Below are positions 31,182 through 39,721 of a DNA stretch of 40,833 nucleotides, piece by piece. Each line of letters begins with the position of its first letter. Positions within the stretch are counted from its first letter, which is position 1. Position numbers and translations under genes: made by a program. The notes below the pieces were generated by a model. It was not told the origin of the DNA. It did not search any database and saw only the letters and a list, made by a program, of their open reading frames with translations. Source of the stretch: an uncultured Actinomycetes bacterium (GTDB lineage: Bacteria; Actinomycetota; Acidimicrobiia; Acidimicrobiales; RAAP-2); assembly GCA_903825895.1 (NCBI GenBank), contig CAIKCI010000039.1, positions 1-40,833 of the forward strand, given 5' to 3'.

Positions 31182-31802
31182 TTAGGCAGCAACGAGCGCT
31201 TCACGCTCGTCGAGGAAGTTCCACCAAGCCAACGAAGACCGGCGTACGCCTTCTTCAAACGATGCCTCATCCAGAGATGCGGCTGCTTCGATCGTCCATG
31301 CGGCGTGATCTTCCTCAAGCGTTGCGTGAAGGTTCCAGAACGCTGCGCCGGTCTCGTCAACGCCATAGTGCGTGGCAAGCCCTTCACCTTTGGTCTTCGC
31401 TACTTCAGCGGCTTGGATTTCGTAACCAGCCAGCACGCCCATCGCCAGACTCGCGTCGTTGGTGGCCAGCGCATCACGGTAGGTCGCAACGAGGGCGGCC
31501 ATTGCTGGACTTGGTGTCGCACCCGGTGCGTCAACAGCAGTAGCAAAGCGCTCAAAGAGCGCGACGTGGGTCTCCGCGCCGTTGATCTCATCGTTCAAGT
31601 TCGCCACAACTAATTCCTTGGCAGTTCCCTCGTCAAGAAGGCCAGCGAGGCCTTCGAGGAATGAAGGGAGTTGTGCTTCAAAGAAGCGGTACTGTGCCGC
31701 ATACGACGCCAGTTCGCCCTCGACGAGCTTTCCATCTTCCCAGCGTCGGTAGAACGGGTGATCGAGCAAACGGTGATTTTTGATGATTGTTGTGGTGTCC
31801 AT
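31182..31802 (-). CDS. TenA/CADD-like di-metal (iron) oxygenase family protein
   Basis: A 206-residue all-helical protein of the heme-oxygenase-like fold. The opening H-P-F-Y-R-R-W-E-D-G-K-L and the A-S-Y-A-A-Q-Y segment resemble Chlamydia CADD and its relatives. The metal ligand pattern is kept: Glu72-x6-His79, Glu128, His159-x3-Glu163-x2-His166. CADD-type proteins make p-aminobenzoate for folate from their own tyrosine, so this protein could be a p-aminobenzoate source; this is an inference from similarity. The ATG at 31802 lies six bases after TACGGT, so it appears leaderless, and longer upstream frames lack a start signal. It converges with the SDR gene, 17 bases apart. Confidence 0.65.
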   Translation of the reverse strand: MDTTTIIKNHRLLDHPFYRRWEDGKLVEGELASYAAQYRFFEAQLPSFLEGLAGLLDEGTAKELVVANLNDEINGAETHVALFERFATAVDAPGATPSPAMAALVATYRDALATNDASLAMGVLAGYEIQAAEVAKTKGEGLATHYGVDETGAAFWNLHATLEEDHAAWTIEAAASLDEASFEEGVRRSSLAWWNFLDEREALVAA

Positions 31803-31839
31803 CTCGCTACCGTATCGCCTCTTGGCGATTAATGCACGA

Positions 31840-32286
31840 TTATTTGGCCTCATCGATCCGGTGAAGCAGGAAGGTTGCCGTCGCTCGAGAAATCATGGTT
31901 CCTTCGGCGTCTCGAATCACACCCTCTCCAAAGGCCACTTGGCGGGTCATCCTTACGACATCGCCCCGAAAAACATAGGATTCCCCAAGCAATGCAGGCC
32001 GCATTGTCTCGGTTTTGAGCTCCAACGTCGCCTTGGTCCGTTCCTTACCTCGCATGGCGGCATTGATGGCAAAGTTCACTGCAGCATCCAAAAGCAGAGC
32101 GTGGACCCCGGCCTGGACAATCCCGTGGGGGTTGCACGCTAGTTCTTTGGGTGCGAAGGTGCCCTCAGCCCAGCCCAGATCCTCGCCGTCCACGCCATAG
32201 GAGAGGAACGAGCCGCCGATCTGATCGATGATCGGCATCCCTCCGTCCCCGAGCCAGCGATCCATGTCTTTATAGGGTGCATCCAT
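31840..32286 (-). CDS. hotdog-fold thioesterase (PaaI/acyl-CoA type)
   Basis: A 148-residue protein with the hotdog layout: an N-terminal strand region, N-P-H-G-I-V-Q-A-G-V-H-A-L-L-L-D-A-A-V-N with the central helix and conserved Asp, and final strands T-M-I-S-R-A-T-A-T-F-L. This is typical of small acyl-CoA thioesterases. I place the start at 32286 (MDAPYKDM), because the frame upstream is an artefact of the divergent thiolase region and a TAGGGT -10 lies seven bases before this ATG. It is divergent to the thiolase gene, so both may act on acyl-CoA intermediates. Confidence 0.72.
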   Translation of the reverse strand: MDAPYKDMDRWLGDGGMPIIDQIGGSFLSYGVDGEDLGWAEGTFAPKELACNPHGIVQAGVHALLLDAAVNFAINAAMRGKERTKATLELKTETMRPALLGESYVFRGDVVRMTRQVAFGEGVIRDAEGTMISRATATFLLHRIDEAK

Positions 32287-32394
32287 GCCCAGAACCCTAC
32301 CGTTCCCGCCTTGTCGGTAACGACTCCAGGGCCTCGCGCTAGCGTAGGAAGCGCACCGGGCCAGCATTGGGCTGCCGGGTTGAAGGGAGATTCC

Positions 32395-33573
32395 ATGCCC
32401 ACCGCCGTGATCGTTGACGCAATTCGCACCCCTGGAGGAAAGCGAAACGGGAAACTGAAGAACTGGCACGCCGTTGATCTGGCTGCTGAGTCGCTCAAGG
32501 CGATTCAAGAGCGAAATAACCTCGACCCCTCACTCGTAGACGACGTCATCATGGGCTGTGTCATGCAAGTCTCCGAGCAAGCACTCAATGTTGGCCGTAA
32601 CGCCGTGCTGGCCGCAGGGTGGCCAGAGTCAGTGCCTGCCACCACGATTGACCGCCAATGTGGATCGTCTCAGCAAGCGCTGCACTTTGCCGCTCAAGGC
32701 GTGATGGCTGGGGCATACGACATTGTGGTCGCCGCCGGTGTTGAAGGGATGACCCGCACCCCCATGGGATCCTCAGTCATTCGTGACTTGGGATATCCCT
32801 TTGGCCCGAGCGTCATGGCGCGCTATGCACCACAAGGTGGTTTGGTCTCGCAAGGTATCGGTGCCGAGATGATCGCCGACCAGTGGGGCATCTCTCGAGA
32901 AGACCTTGACGCATTCGCCGCCGAGTCGCACCGCCGTGCCGCGCAAGCAACCCAAGAAGGCCGCTTCGACAATGAGCTCGTTCGCATTGCCATCAAAGAC
33001 GAAGACAAGAACATCACCGATGAAATCATGACCGCCGACGAAGGAATTCGCCCTGACTCATCCGTTGAGTCGCTCGGGAATTTAAAGCCGGCGTTCAAAG
33101 AAGACGGCAAGATCACCGCCGGAAACTCATCGCAGATCACCGATGGTTCGTCAGCCGTGCTGATCATGAGTGAAGAGCGGGCTGCACAGTTGGGCTACAC
33201 CCCTCGTGCTCGTTTCCACGCCTTTGCCTTAGCTGGCGTGGATCCCATCACCATGTTGACCGGACCAATTCCCGCCACGACGAAAGTCTTGGAAAAAGCA
33301 GGGATGACCATGGATGATATCGACCTTGTCGAAATCAACGAGGCCTTCGCGTCGGTGGTCTTAGCCTGGGAAAAAGAACACCACGCCGACATGAGCAAAG
33401 TCAACGTCAACGGCGGCGCAATTGCGTTAGGTCATCCACTCGGTGCGTCGGGAGCAAAGTTGGCCGCCACGCTGCTCAACGAGTTGGAGCGCACCAACGG
33501 TCGCTACGGACTGCTCACCATGTGCGAAGGCGGCGGACTCGCCAACGCCACCATTATCGAACGCTTGGGTTAG
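32395..33573 (+). CDS. acetyl-CoA C-acyltransferase (thiolase)
   Basis: A 392-residue thiolase that condenses or cleaves beta-ketoacyl-CoA. The nucleophile is Cys89 in I-D-R-Q-C-G-S-S-Q-Q-A-L, and the other active-site residues are His347 in L-G-H-P-L-G-A-S-G and Cys377 in M-C-E-G-G-G-L-A-N. The ATG at 32395 is supported by AAGGGAGA upstream and the M-P-T-A-V-I-V-D-A-I-R-T-P start typical of the family. The frame open further upstream is not translated in my view. Its stop overlaps the convergent crgA stop by four bases. Confidence 0.94.
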   Translation: MPTAVIVDAIRTPGGKRNGKLKNWHAVDLAAESLKAIQERNNLDPSLVDDVIMGCVMQVSEQALNVGRNAVLAAGWPESVPATTIDRQCGSSQQALHFAAQGVMAGAYDIVVAAGVEGMTRTPMGSSVIRDLGYPFGPSVMARYAPQGGLVSQGIGAEMIADQWGISREDLDAFAAESHRRAAQATQEGRFDNELVRIAIKDEDKNITDEIMTADEGIRPDSSVESLGNLKPAFKEDGKITAGNSSQITDGSSAVLIMSEERAAQLGYTPRARFHAFALAGVDPITMLTGPIPATTKVLEKAGMTMDDIDLVEINEAFASVVLAWEKEHHADMSKVNVNGGAIALGHPLGASGAKLAATLLNELERTNGRYGLLTMCEGGGLANATIIERLG

Positions 33574-33851
33574 CGATAGCGGGTCGCCATGGCGAACCCA
33601 CCAGCGATGATCACCAGTCCAATGAGCAAGCCCCATCCTGATGGGTGCCCAAAGACGGACAGGTAATTCATCAAGATGACCAGGACGCCCACAACGAGCA
33701 GGATAAGAAAGGTTGGTCCCCACCAAGGTGGGCTGACCTTGGCGTTCTTAGGAGTTGCCGGCGTATAGCGCCCCGACGTTCGCTTCGCCGGTGTCGCCTG
33801 TCCTTGGGGTTCACGTGACCAAAACTTCCAGCGATTCGCTCCGTTGCTCAT
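33570..33851 (-). CDS. crgA: cell division protein CrgA
   Basis: A 93-residue membrane protein. An N-terminal basic, Pro/Thr-rich tail (about 1-40) is followed by two transmembrane helices (W-W-G-P-T-F-L-I-L-L-V-V near 43-63 and W-G-L-L-I-G-L-V-I-I-A-G-G near 73-88) and the end A-T-R-Y-R, which match CrgA. In actinobacteria CrgA coordinates FtsZ, penicillin-binding proteins and septum assembly, and its gene usually lies next to trpG and the PknB block, as here. The ATG follows TAGAGT by eight bases and lacks a Shine-Dalgarno sequence, so it may be leaderless. Confidence 0.85.
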   Translation of the reverse strand: MSNGANRWKFWSREPQGQATPAKRTSGRYTPATPKNAKVSPPWWGPTFLILLVVGVLVILMNYLSVFGHPSGWGLLIGLVIIAGGFAMATRYR

Positions 33852-33907
33852 AGGTAAAAACTCTAGTCAGGAACCCTAGGGTCCTTTGCGGTTGTAGCCT
33901 CGATCTT

Positions 33908-34486
33908 GTGCGGACAAGAGTTCTGGTCATCGATAACTACGACTCGTTTACCTACAACGTCGTCCAAGAGCTGGGGAAACTAGGGGCGGAGCCCATTATT
34001 TTCCGCAATGATGCGCTTGATGTTGCTGGTGTTGCCAACGAGAATCCCGAAGCGATTCTTCTTTCGCCTGGACCCGGTCGTCCCGAGAACGCGGGCATCA
34101 CCTGTGAGGTCATCGAGACCTTCGCCGGCAAGATTCCCATCTTGGGAATCTGCTTAGGCCATCAAGCCATTGGTCAAGTCTTTGGCATGAAAATTATTTC
34201 AGCACCGACCTTGATGCACGGCAAAACCTCAGAAATCCACCACGATGGAACAGGACTTTTTGCTGGGCTCTCAGAACCATTTCAAGCCACGCGTTATCAC
34301 TCACTCACCATTGATCCTGCAACGGTGACCGATGTCGTAGACGTAACGGCCCAAACCGCAGACGGCGTCATCATGGGGATTAAACACAAAGAGTTTGACA
34401 TCCAAGGAGTGCAATTTCACCCAGAGTCAATACTGACTCCTGAGGGAGCACAACTCCTTAGGAATTTTCTTACGGGCGTCCTCTAG
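33908..34486 (+). CDS. pabA/trpG: glutamine amidotransferase of anthranilate/aminodeoxychorismate synthase
   Basis: A 192-residue class I glutaminase that supplies ammonia for anthranilate or p-aminobenzoate formation. The triad is visible: Cys82 in G-I-C-L-G-H-Q and His171/Glu173 in Q-F-H-P-E-S. The early V-I-D-N-Y-D-S-F-T-Y-N motif is typical. Sequence alone does not tell TrpG from PabA. The start is a GTG at 33908 with no Shine-Dalgarno sequence. The synthase subunit (trpE/pabB) is not in the window. It converges on pknB with a four-base stop overlap. Confidence 0.92.
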   Translation: MRTRVLVIDNYDSFTYNVVQELGKLGAEPIIFRNDALDVAGVANENPEAILLSPGPGRPENAGITCEVIETFAGKIPILGICLGHQAIGQVFGMKIISAPTLMHGKTSEIHHDGTGLFAGLSEPFQATRYHSLTIDPATVTDVVDVTAQTADGVIMGIKHKEFDIQGVQFHPESILTPEGAQLLRNFLTGVL

Positions 34487-36393
34487 GAAGTTGTTGTGGT
34501 GGTTGTTGAGCACGTCAACGTCACCAATGTTCCTGGGGTCACCCGAGTACCACTCGTTGGGTTTTGACTAGCAACCGTCATCGACGACGTGCAGTTTCCC
34601 GTTCCTGAGGTCAGTCCAGCTCCCGAGAGTGTACTTTGGGCAAGCGCGTAGGTTTGTCCAACCACAGCGGGAACAATGTTTGTGTTACACGAACCCGAAG
34701 AAATCACGATGTTGACAGCTGTCTGCGGTGCGACTTGTGCTCCTGCCGGCGGATTCGACGAGATGACGTTATTAAGCGGCTGGCTATTGTCGCATTGTGA
34801 TGTCTGTGTACCGATCGTCAATTGCGCTGATGTCAACAATCCGCCGACGGCTGACGTGGGTTGGCCAACGACGTTTGGCACGGCCACTGTTGTTGGCGTC
34901 GCTGGAATCGTCAACGTGACAATTGAGCCTTTCGCAGCCTTTGTATTCGCAAGTGGCATTTGACTCAACACGGTATTTGCGGGGACCGTCGATCCTGATG
35001 TGGCTGGCGGCGTCGACGAGGTGACGACCTTGTAGGTGAACCCCGCACCTTGCAGAGTCGCTTCGGCCGCTAAGAGTTGCTGATTGACCACGTTCGGCAC
35101 CGAAACTTCGTTAGCGCCCTTTCCATTTGAAACCTCGAGGTCGACGGCAGCTCCCTTGGCAATAGGAAGGCCGACCCCGGGGTTTGTCGAAACCACCTGG
35201 TTCAACGGTGCATTCGAGGCCACCTGGTTAACCGTTCCCACCTTTAATCCATCAGCTTTCAGCGTTGATTCAGCCTTGGTCAACGTCATCCCCACCACGC
35301 TGGGAACGGTGGGAGAACTCTTAAGCGCATTCGACGCGAACTTGGAACCGATCAGCGCTAACACCAACGCCACCACGACAATACTGACTCCGATAAGCCA
35401 TCGCCGTTTGCGATTCCCTGACTTGCGTCGCCCAGCAACATCGGTGCGGGGCCCCGGAAAGACGGGAACCGCTTGGGTGCGACTGATGGCGTCCATCATA
35501 GTTGTCGCACTAATTGCTCCGGCAGCCGCCGCGATCAGTGGGTCCTCGGCGTCTACTGGCTTCCCGTCGACGAAGCGCAGCAAGTCGGTGCGCATGGCAT
35601 CAGCTGAGCCGTAGCGATCACCGGGGGCTTTTGCAATCGCTTTCATCGTCACCGCTTCAATAGCCAACGGCACTTCTGCGTTGAAATCACGCACTAGGGG
35701 AGGGAACTCACGTACGTGCTTTGACGCGACCGCTACAGGAGAGTCACCGGTAAAGGGAGGGCGACCGGCCAACATTTCATAAAGAACAATGCCCAAGGAA
35801 TAGACGTCGCTTCGCGCGTCCACGTTCGCTCCTTCTGCTTGTTCCGGAGAAAAGTAGGTTGCGGTTCCCATCACCGAGCCCGCTTGCGTCAAACTTTCTT
35901 CGGTGTTAATCGCTCGTGCAATACCAAAGTCCGTAACCTTCACCGCACCATCTTCGGTCATAAGAATGTTTCCGGGCTTCACGTCGCGGTGAACCACACC
36001 GTTGCGATGCGCGTAGGACAGAGCGCCTGCGACATTGGCCGCAATCATGGCCGCACGCGTTGGCGCCAAGACTCCTTGTTCTCGCAAGGTTGTCGAGAGC
36101 GGTTCGCCGTCAACAAACTCCATCACAATGAAGTAATTTCCTGCGTCTTCGCCCCAGTCAAAGATCGGCACAATATTAGGGTGCGAGAGTTTGGCTGCCG
36201 CTTGAGCTTCTCGACGGAAACGCTCAACAAAGGTTTGGTCAACACTCAACTCTGGGAACAGGACTTTCAGAGCAACTTCGCGATCGAGGAGTTGATCATG
36301 GGCACGGTAGACCTGGGCCATCCCTCCTCGGGCAATGAGATGGGTCAACTCGTAGCGATTCGAGAAAATCCTTGTCTGGTCCAGGGGTTCCAT
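34483..36393 (-). CDS. pknB: Ser/Thr protein kinase PknB with four PASTA domains
   Basis: A 636-residue transmembrane kinase. Residues 14-275 are a kinase domain with Lys43 (A-L-K), the catalytic H-R-D at 135-137 and D-F-G at 155-157. A single transmembrane helix spans about 332-350. Four extracellular PASTA repeats follow from about 361 to 632, each starting with a P-x-V-V-G/N-type motif, and should bind muropeptides or lipid II. It controls cell-wall synthesis and division. It is the last gene of the fhaA-fhaB-pstP-pbpA-pknB operon, 52 bases after pbpA. No second kinase (pknA) is beside it. Confidence 0.96.
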   Translation of the reverse strand: MEPLDQTRIFSNRYELTHLIARGGMAQVYRAHDQLLDREVALKVLFPELSVDQTFVERFRREAQAAAKLSHPNIVPIFDWGEDAGNYFIVMEFVDGEPLSTTLREQGVLAPTRAAMIAANVAGALSYAHRNGVVHRDVKPGNILMTEDGAVKVTDFGIARAINTEESLTQAGSVMGTATYFSPEQAEGANVDARSDVYSLGIVLYEMLAGRPPFTGDSPVAVASKHVREFPPLVRDFNAEVPLAIEAVTMKAIAKAPGDRYGSADAMRTDLLRFVDGKPVDAEDPLIAAAAGAISATTMMDAISRTQAVPVFPGPRTDVAGRRKSGNRKRRWLIGVSIVVVALVLALIGSKFASNALKSSPTVPSVVGMTLTKAESTLKADGLKVGTVNQVASNAPLNQVVSTNPGVGLPIAKGAAVDLEVSNGKGANEVSVPNVVNQQLLAAEATLQGAGFTYKVVTSSTPPATSGSTVPANTVLSQMPLANTKAAKGSIVTLTIPATPTTVAVPNVVGQPTSAVGGLLTSAQLTIGTQTSQCDNSQPLNNVISSNPPAGAQVAPQTAVNIVISSGSCNTNIVPAVVGQTYALAQSTLSGAGLTSGTGNCTSSMTVASQNPTSGTRVTPGTLVTLTCSTTTTTTS

Positions 36394-36445
36394 TACCTTG
36401 ACAGCCTATTCCCCGAACGAAGCCCCTGTTGTGCGCTCCCAGCCA

Positions 36446-37957
36446 TCATCCCCCCACCGAACAGGTAGATGACGTATTAGAGACTGGCTGTCCTGCCGCT
36501 CGAGCCAGCGCACCCTCGATCATGCACTTCATGACTGGCCCAGCGATCTCAGCACCCGTGCCTGAAAGTGCTTGAAAGGGCAGAACCACGGCAATGGCGA
36601 TAACGGGATTTGAAGCCGGAGCGAATGCGATCATCCAGTCGTCGGTCTTTTGGTTCACGTTTCCGGCGGACGTCTGGGCGGTTCCGGTTTTAGCCGCCAC
36701 GTCAGCCGACGCTGGAAAGAGTCCCGCTGCTGTCCCTTCCGTCACGACCCTTTGCATCAGTTTCGTTACCGCTGCTGCGGTCTGAGGAGTCGTGGCCGTC
36801 TTCCAGAGCTTGGGCGCATATTGCTGAATCAAATTGCCCTGACTGTCACGAATGGACTGCAAAAGGTCCGGCACCATGATCCTTCCCCCGTTGGCGATTC
36901 CTGCAGCATCGAGTGCATTTTGAAGGGCGGTCGCCGCAACGTCACCTTGGCCAATTGCGCCATAGGCCAGGAAGGGAACATTGTTTTTGAGTTGTGCGGG
37001 AGTAGGAAAGTTCGACACCGCAACGCCGGGGATATCAAGAGGTGGCTTTGCATTCCAACCGAAGCCCGTTGCTTCTTGCCAGAGTGCTTGTGCACCAAGA
37101 TCGAGTCCTACTTCGGCAAATCCGGTGTCGCAACTTGGCGGAAGCATTTGATCAACCGTTCCTCCACACGTACCTCCACCAAAGTTCTGGAGGGGAAGGT
37201 TGGTATTGGGAATCGAGATTGAACTGGCTTGCGGGTAGGACTTGGAAAGCAAGTCAGGCCGCTCATCGTAGACGGCTGCGGCCGTCACGACTTTAAACGT
37301 CGAGCCGGGTGGGAAGGTTCGCTGAAAACTCAGCGACGTTAACTGGTTGAAGCCGTTGGCATTGGGAACCTGGTAGGCCTTCCAGGCTGTTTTCTCGGTC
37401 GCTGTACTCTCCGAGACGAGAGGGTTGGGGTCAAACACCGGATTGGAATACATTGCAATAATCTTTCCGGTCTTCGGATCGAGGGCAACAACAGAACCAT
37501 CTCGGCCGGCCAGCTGTTGGGCCGCCAAGTTCTGTAAGGCTGGATCCACGGTCAGGGTGACGGTGTCGGTAGACGTCGTGGGCGAAAGTAACTGCGCAAG
37601 TGACTGCGCGGGCTGGGGGTGACTCACCAACGAGGAGTCGTAATAGGCCTCAATTCCCCACGTCCCGTAAATCGGTGAGTCGAACCCGGTGATCTGGCCA
37701 AAGAGCGCACCTTGGGGGTAGACCCGCTGATATTTAAACGCTCCCGTTGGTGTGGACACTGAATGAGCCAGCACGGACCCATCCGATGCCAAAATATCTC
37801 CCCGTGTTTGGCTTTGACGAGCGGCAAAAACCCGAGGATTCGCAGAGGCCGTGGCAAGTTTGTGCGCTTGGAAAAACTGGATATTGGCGGCCTGCACCAA
37901 GACAGCCCCGAGGAGGAGGATAATCACGAGACCGACAATTCGGATGCGTTTCTCCAC
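36446..37957 (-). CDS. pbpA: penicillin-binding protein 2-type transpeptidase PbpA
   Basis: A 503-residue class B penicillin-binding protein. It has an N-terminal membrane anchor (about 6-24), an exported dimerisation region and a transpeptidase domain with S-T-F-K at 219-222 (nucleophile Ser219), the second motif S-C-D at 275-277 and K-T-G at 423-425. The usual second motif is SxN; the Asp form is also seen in PBP2-type enzymes. It cross-links peptidoglycan during growth or septation. The GTG start at 37957 lies four bases after the pstP stop. Its usual polymerase partner RodA/FtsW is not encoded next to it. Confidence 0.94.
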   Translation of the reverse strand: MEKRIRIVGLVIILLLGAVLVQAANIQFFQAHKLATASANPRVFAARQSQTRGDILASDGSVLAHSVSTPTGAFKYQRVYPQGALFGQITGFDSPIYGTWGIEAYYDSSLVSHPQPAQSLAQLLSPTTSTDTVTLTVDPALQNLAAQQLAGRDGSVVALDPKTGKIIAMYSNPVFDPNPLVSESTATEKTAWKAYQVPNANGFNQLTSLSFQRTFPPGSTFKVVTAAAVYDERPDLLSKSYPQASSISIPNTNLPLQNFGGGTCGGTVDQMLPPSCDTGFAEVGLDLGAQALWQEATGFGWNAKPPLDIPGVAVSNFPTPAQLKNNVPFLAYGAIGQGDVAATALQNALDAAGIANGGRIMVPDLLQSIRDSQGNLIQQYAPKLWKTATTPQTAAAVTKLMQRVVTEGTAAGLFPASADVAAKTGTAQTSAGNVNQKTDDWMIAFAPASNPVIAIAVVLPFQALSGTGAEIAGPVMKCMIEGALARAAGQPVSNTSSTCSVGG

Positions 37958-37961
37958 GGAA

Positions 37962-39257
37962 TTAGATCGCCGAACTCACATGCCACACCAGTGCAGGCAG
38001 CGAAGACGCTGGAGCGGTTGTGGTGGTGGTCGCCGACGACGCCGTTGACTGAAGATACTCATCATGCAAATTGGCAATGTAGCTGTTCGCTGCACGCAGC
38101 GACGTTTCTGTAACATCTGATTGCAGCGTTGGTAGCCGGAGCGGGAGTACTTGTGATGTTGAGATTGGAGAAACCTCAACGAGCGTTGGCTTAAACCAAA
38201 GAAAGCCTCCGGGTCGGCCGTGGTAGACCACTAATTGCGTCCCCTGTGAGGTGACGTAGTACGTACTGTTTGCATACCAACGCAAGAAGTACCAACAGCC
38301 GTAGACGACTCCTCCGAGCAACAAGAGGAAGACCACGAGTCGAACGGTGAGAATACGCGGCATGCCGAGGCGTTTTCTCCGCGCATACCAACCCTCTTTC
38401 TTGGGAGTTGGCACTTCTTCTCGGTCAATAAAAGTCTCTTGTTCCGGTGCCGATGGCACATCTGTTCGAGGCGGCGCAACAGCTGCGAGCGGTGCCACGA
38501 TGGCATGCGCCTGCGTTGGTTCATCAAGATGCTCATCAGTCACCAATGCATCAAGGACCACAGCAGAAATATTGTCCGCACCCCCATTCGCATTTGCTCG
38601 ACGGACCAGATCTTCTGCAGCCGCCCCGGGATCGCTGATCGAAGCGAGAACCCGAGCGATCTCTTCGTTGTCAACTTCATTGCTTAATCCATCAGAACAA
38701 AGAAGAATCCGATCGCCATCGGCCAAGATCAACTCGAAAAAGTCCGGGTCGACCGCACCAGGAATGCCGAGCGCTCTGGTGATGACGTGGCGTTGGGGGT
38801 GAACTTTGGCTTCTGCCTCAGTGAGTGATCCAGCTCGGACCATCTCTGCGGGAACAGAGTGGTCGTCAGTGATCTGGCTGACATTGCCTTTGCGAAAGAG
38901 GTAGGCCCGAGAGTCGCCAATATTGGCCACCAACAACACATCGCCGTGTTCCGTCGCCATCAAGGTGGCGACGACCATGGTCGTCCCCATCCCCGCCAGG
39001 GATGGATCATTTTTGCTGGCGTCAACGATGGACTGGTTCGCCATCTGCAGCGCTTCGGTGACGCCAACTCGAGAGCTCAAGGAGCCGAGGTGCCGTTCAA
39101 GGACGTCGATAGCCGACGTCGAAGCAACTTCTCCGCCGACGTGTCCTCCCATCCCGTCAGCAACTGCGCACAGGGCCGCCGAGGCAAAGACACAGTCTTG
39201 GTTAATAGTGCGGACCTGACCGACGTCGGTGGCCGATCCGGCTCTCAGGACTGTCAC
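37962..39257 (-). CDS. pstP: PP2C-type Ser/Thr phosphatase PstP
   Basis: A 431-residue phosphatase that reverses PknB-type phosphorylation. The N-terminal PP2C domain has V-A-D-G-M-G-G-H near 33-40, N-I-G-D-S-R near 113, L-L-C-S-D-G-L near 180 and G-G-A-D-N-I-S near 222, which carry the metal ligands. A basic linker, a transmembrane helix (about 316-335) and a C-terminal extracellular part of about 90 residues rich in Ser/Thr follow. The GTG start overlaps the fhaB stop in a GTGA junction. It sits inside the division operon with the kinase. Confidence 0.95.
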   Translation of the reverse strand: MTVLRAGSATDVGQVRTINQDCVFASAALCAVADGMGGHVGGEVASTSAIDVLERHLGSLSSRVGVTEALQMANQSIVDASKNDPSLAGMGTTMVVATLMATEHGDVLLVANIGDSRAYLFRKGNVSQITDDHSVPAEMVRAGSLTEAEAKVHPQRHVITRALGIPGAVDPDFFELILADGDRILLCSDGLSNEVDNEEIARVLASISDPGAAAEDLVRRANANGGADNISAVVLDALVTDEHLDEPTQAHAIVAPLAAVAPPRTDVPSAPEQETFIDREEVPTPKKEGWYARRKRLGMPRILTVRLVVFLLLLGGVVYGCWYFLRWYANSTYYVTSQGTQLVVYHGRPGGFLWFKPTLVEVSPISTSQVLPLRLPTLQSDVTETSLRAANSYIANLHDEYLQSTASSATTTTTAPASSLPALVWHVSSAI

Positions 39258-39721
39258 TTCGAAACTTCCATAATCAACTCACCGAGTTGGACGATGTCTC
39301 CTTTACCAACTCGGGTTGGCTCAACGATTCTCTCAGCATTGACGTAGGTGCCATTCGTTGAAGAAAGATCTTCCACGAAGAGGCCAATGTCATCACGAGT
39401 CACGCGCGCATGAATCGTTGATGCATAAGGATCATTGGGCATGGGGTAGTCGCACGATCCCGATCGACCGAGCGTCAATGACTGATGTAGCTCTATCTCG
39501 ACGCGCTGACCTTCAAGCTCGACCGGTTCGAGAATTTCTAAACTCCCACCCTTCGGAGCCTTCTGCCGTTCTTTCTTCTTTCCTCCAGGGCGAGTCTCGA
39601 CATAGACCGCACGAATCACGCGCAAGAAAAAGATAAAGATGAGGATCACGACGAACCACTGCAGCGGGCGAACGATTGCTGAATAATTAGTCTGAGCCCC
39701 CACGAGGAACTCCACCGTCAT
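39254..39721 (-). CDS. fhaB: FHA-domain protein FhaB
   Basis: A 155-residue membrane protein with one N-terminal transmembrane helix (about 20-40) and a C-terminal FHA domain. The FHA signatures are L-T-L-G-R-S near 84-89, the T-I-H-A-R segment and S-S-T-N-G-T-Y-V-N near 125. The domain binds phosphothreonine, in this operon most likely on PknB or its targets, and links the kinase to cell-wall enzymes. It overlaps both fhaA and pstP by four bases. Confidence 0.93.
   Translation of the reverse strand: MTVEFLVGAQTNYSAIVRPLQWFVVILIFIFFLRVIRAVYVETRPGGKKKERQKAPKGGSLEILEPVELEGQRVEIELHQSLTLGRSGSCDYPMPNDPYASTIHARVTRDDIGLFVEDLSSTNGTYVNAERIVEPTRVGKGDIVQLGELIMEVSK

Noticed and set aside
35084-35614. 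Plus-strand frame of 176 codons opposite pknB
   Set aside because: It mirrors the PASTA and transmembrane coding sequence; its Thr/Pro-rich composition follows from that.
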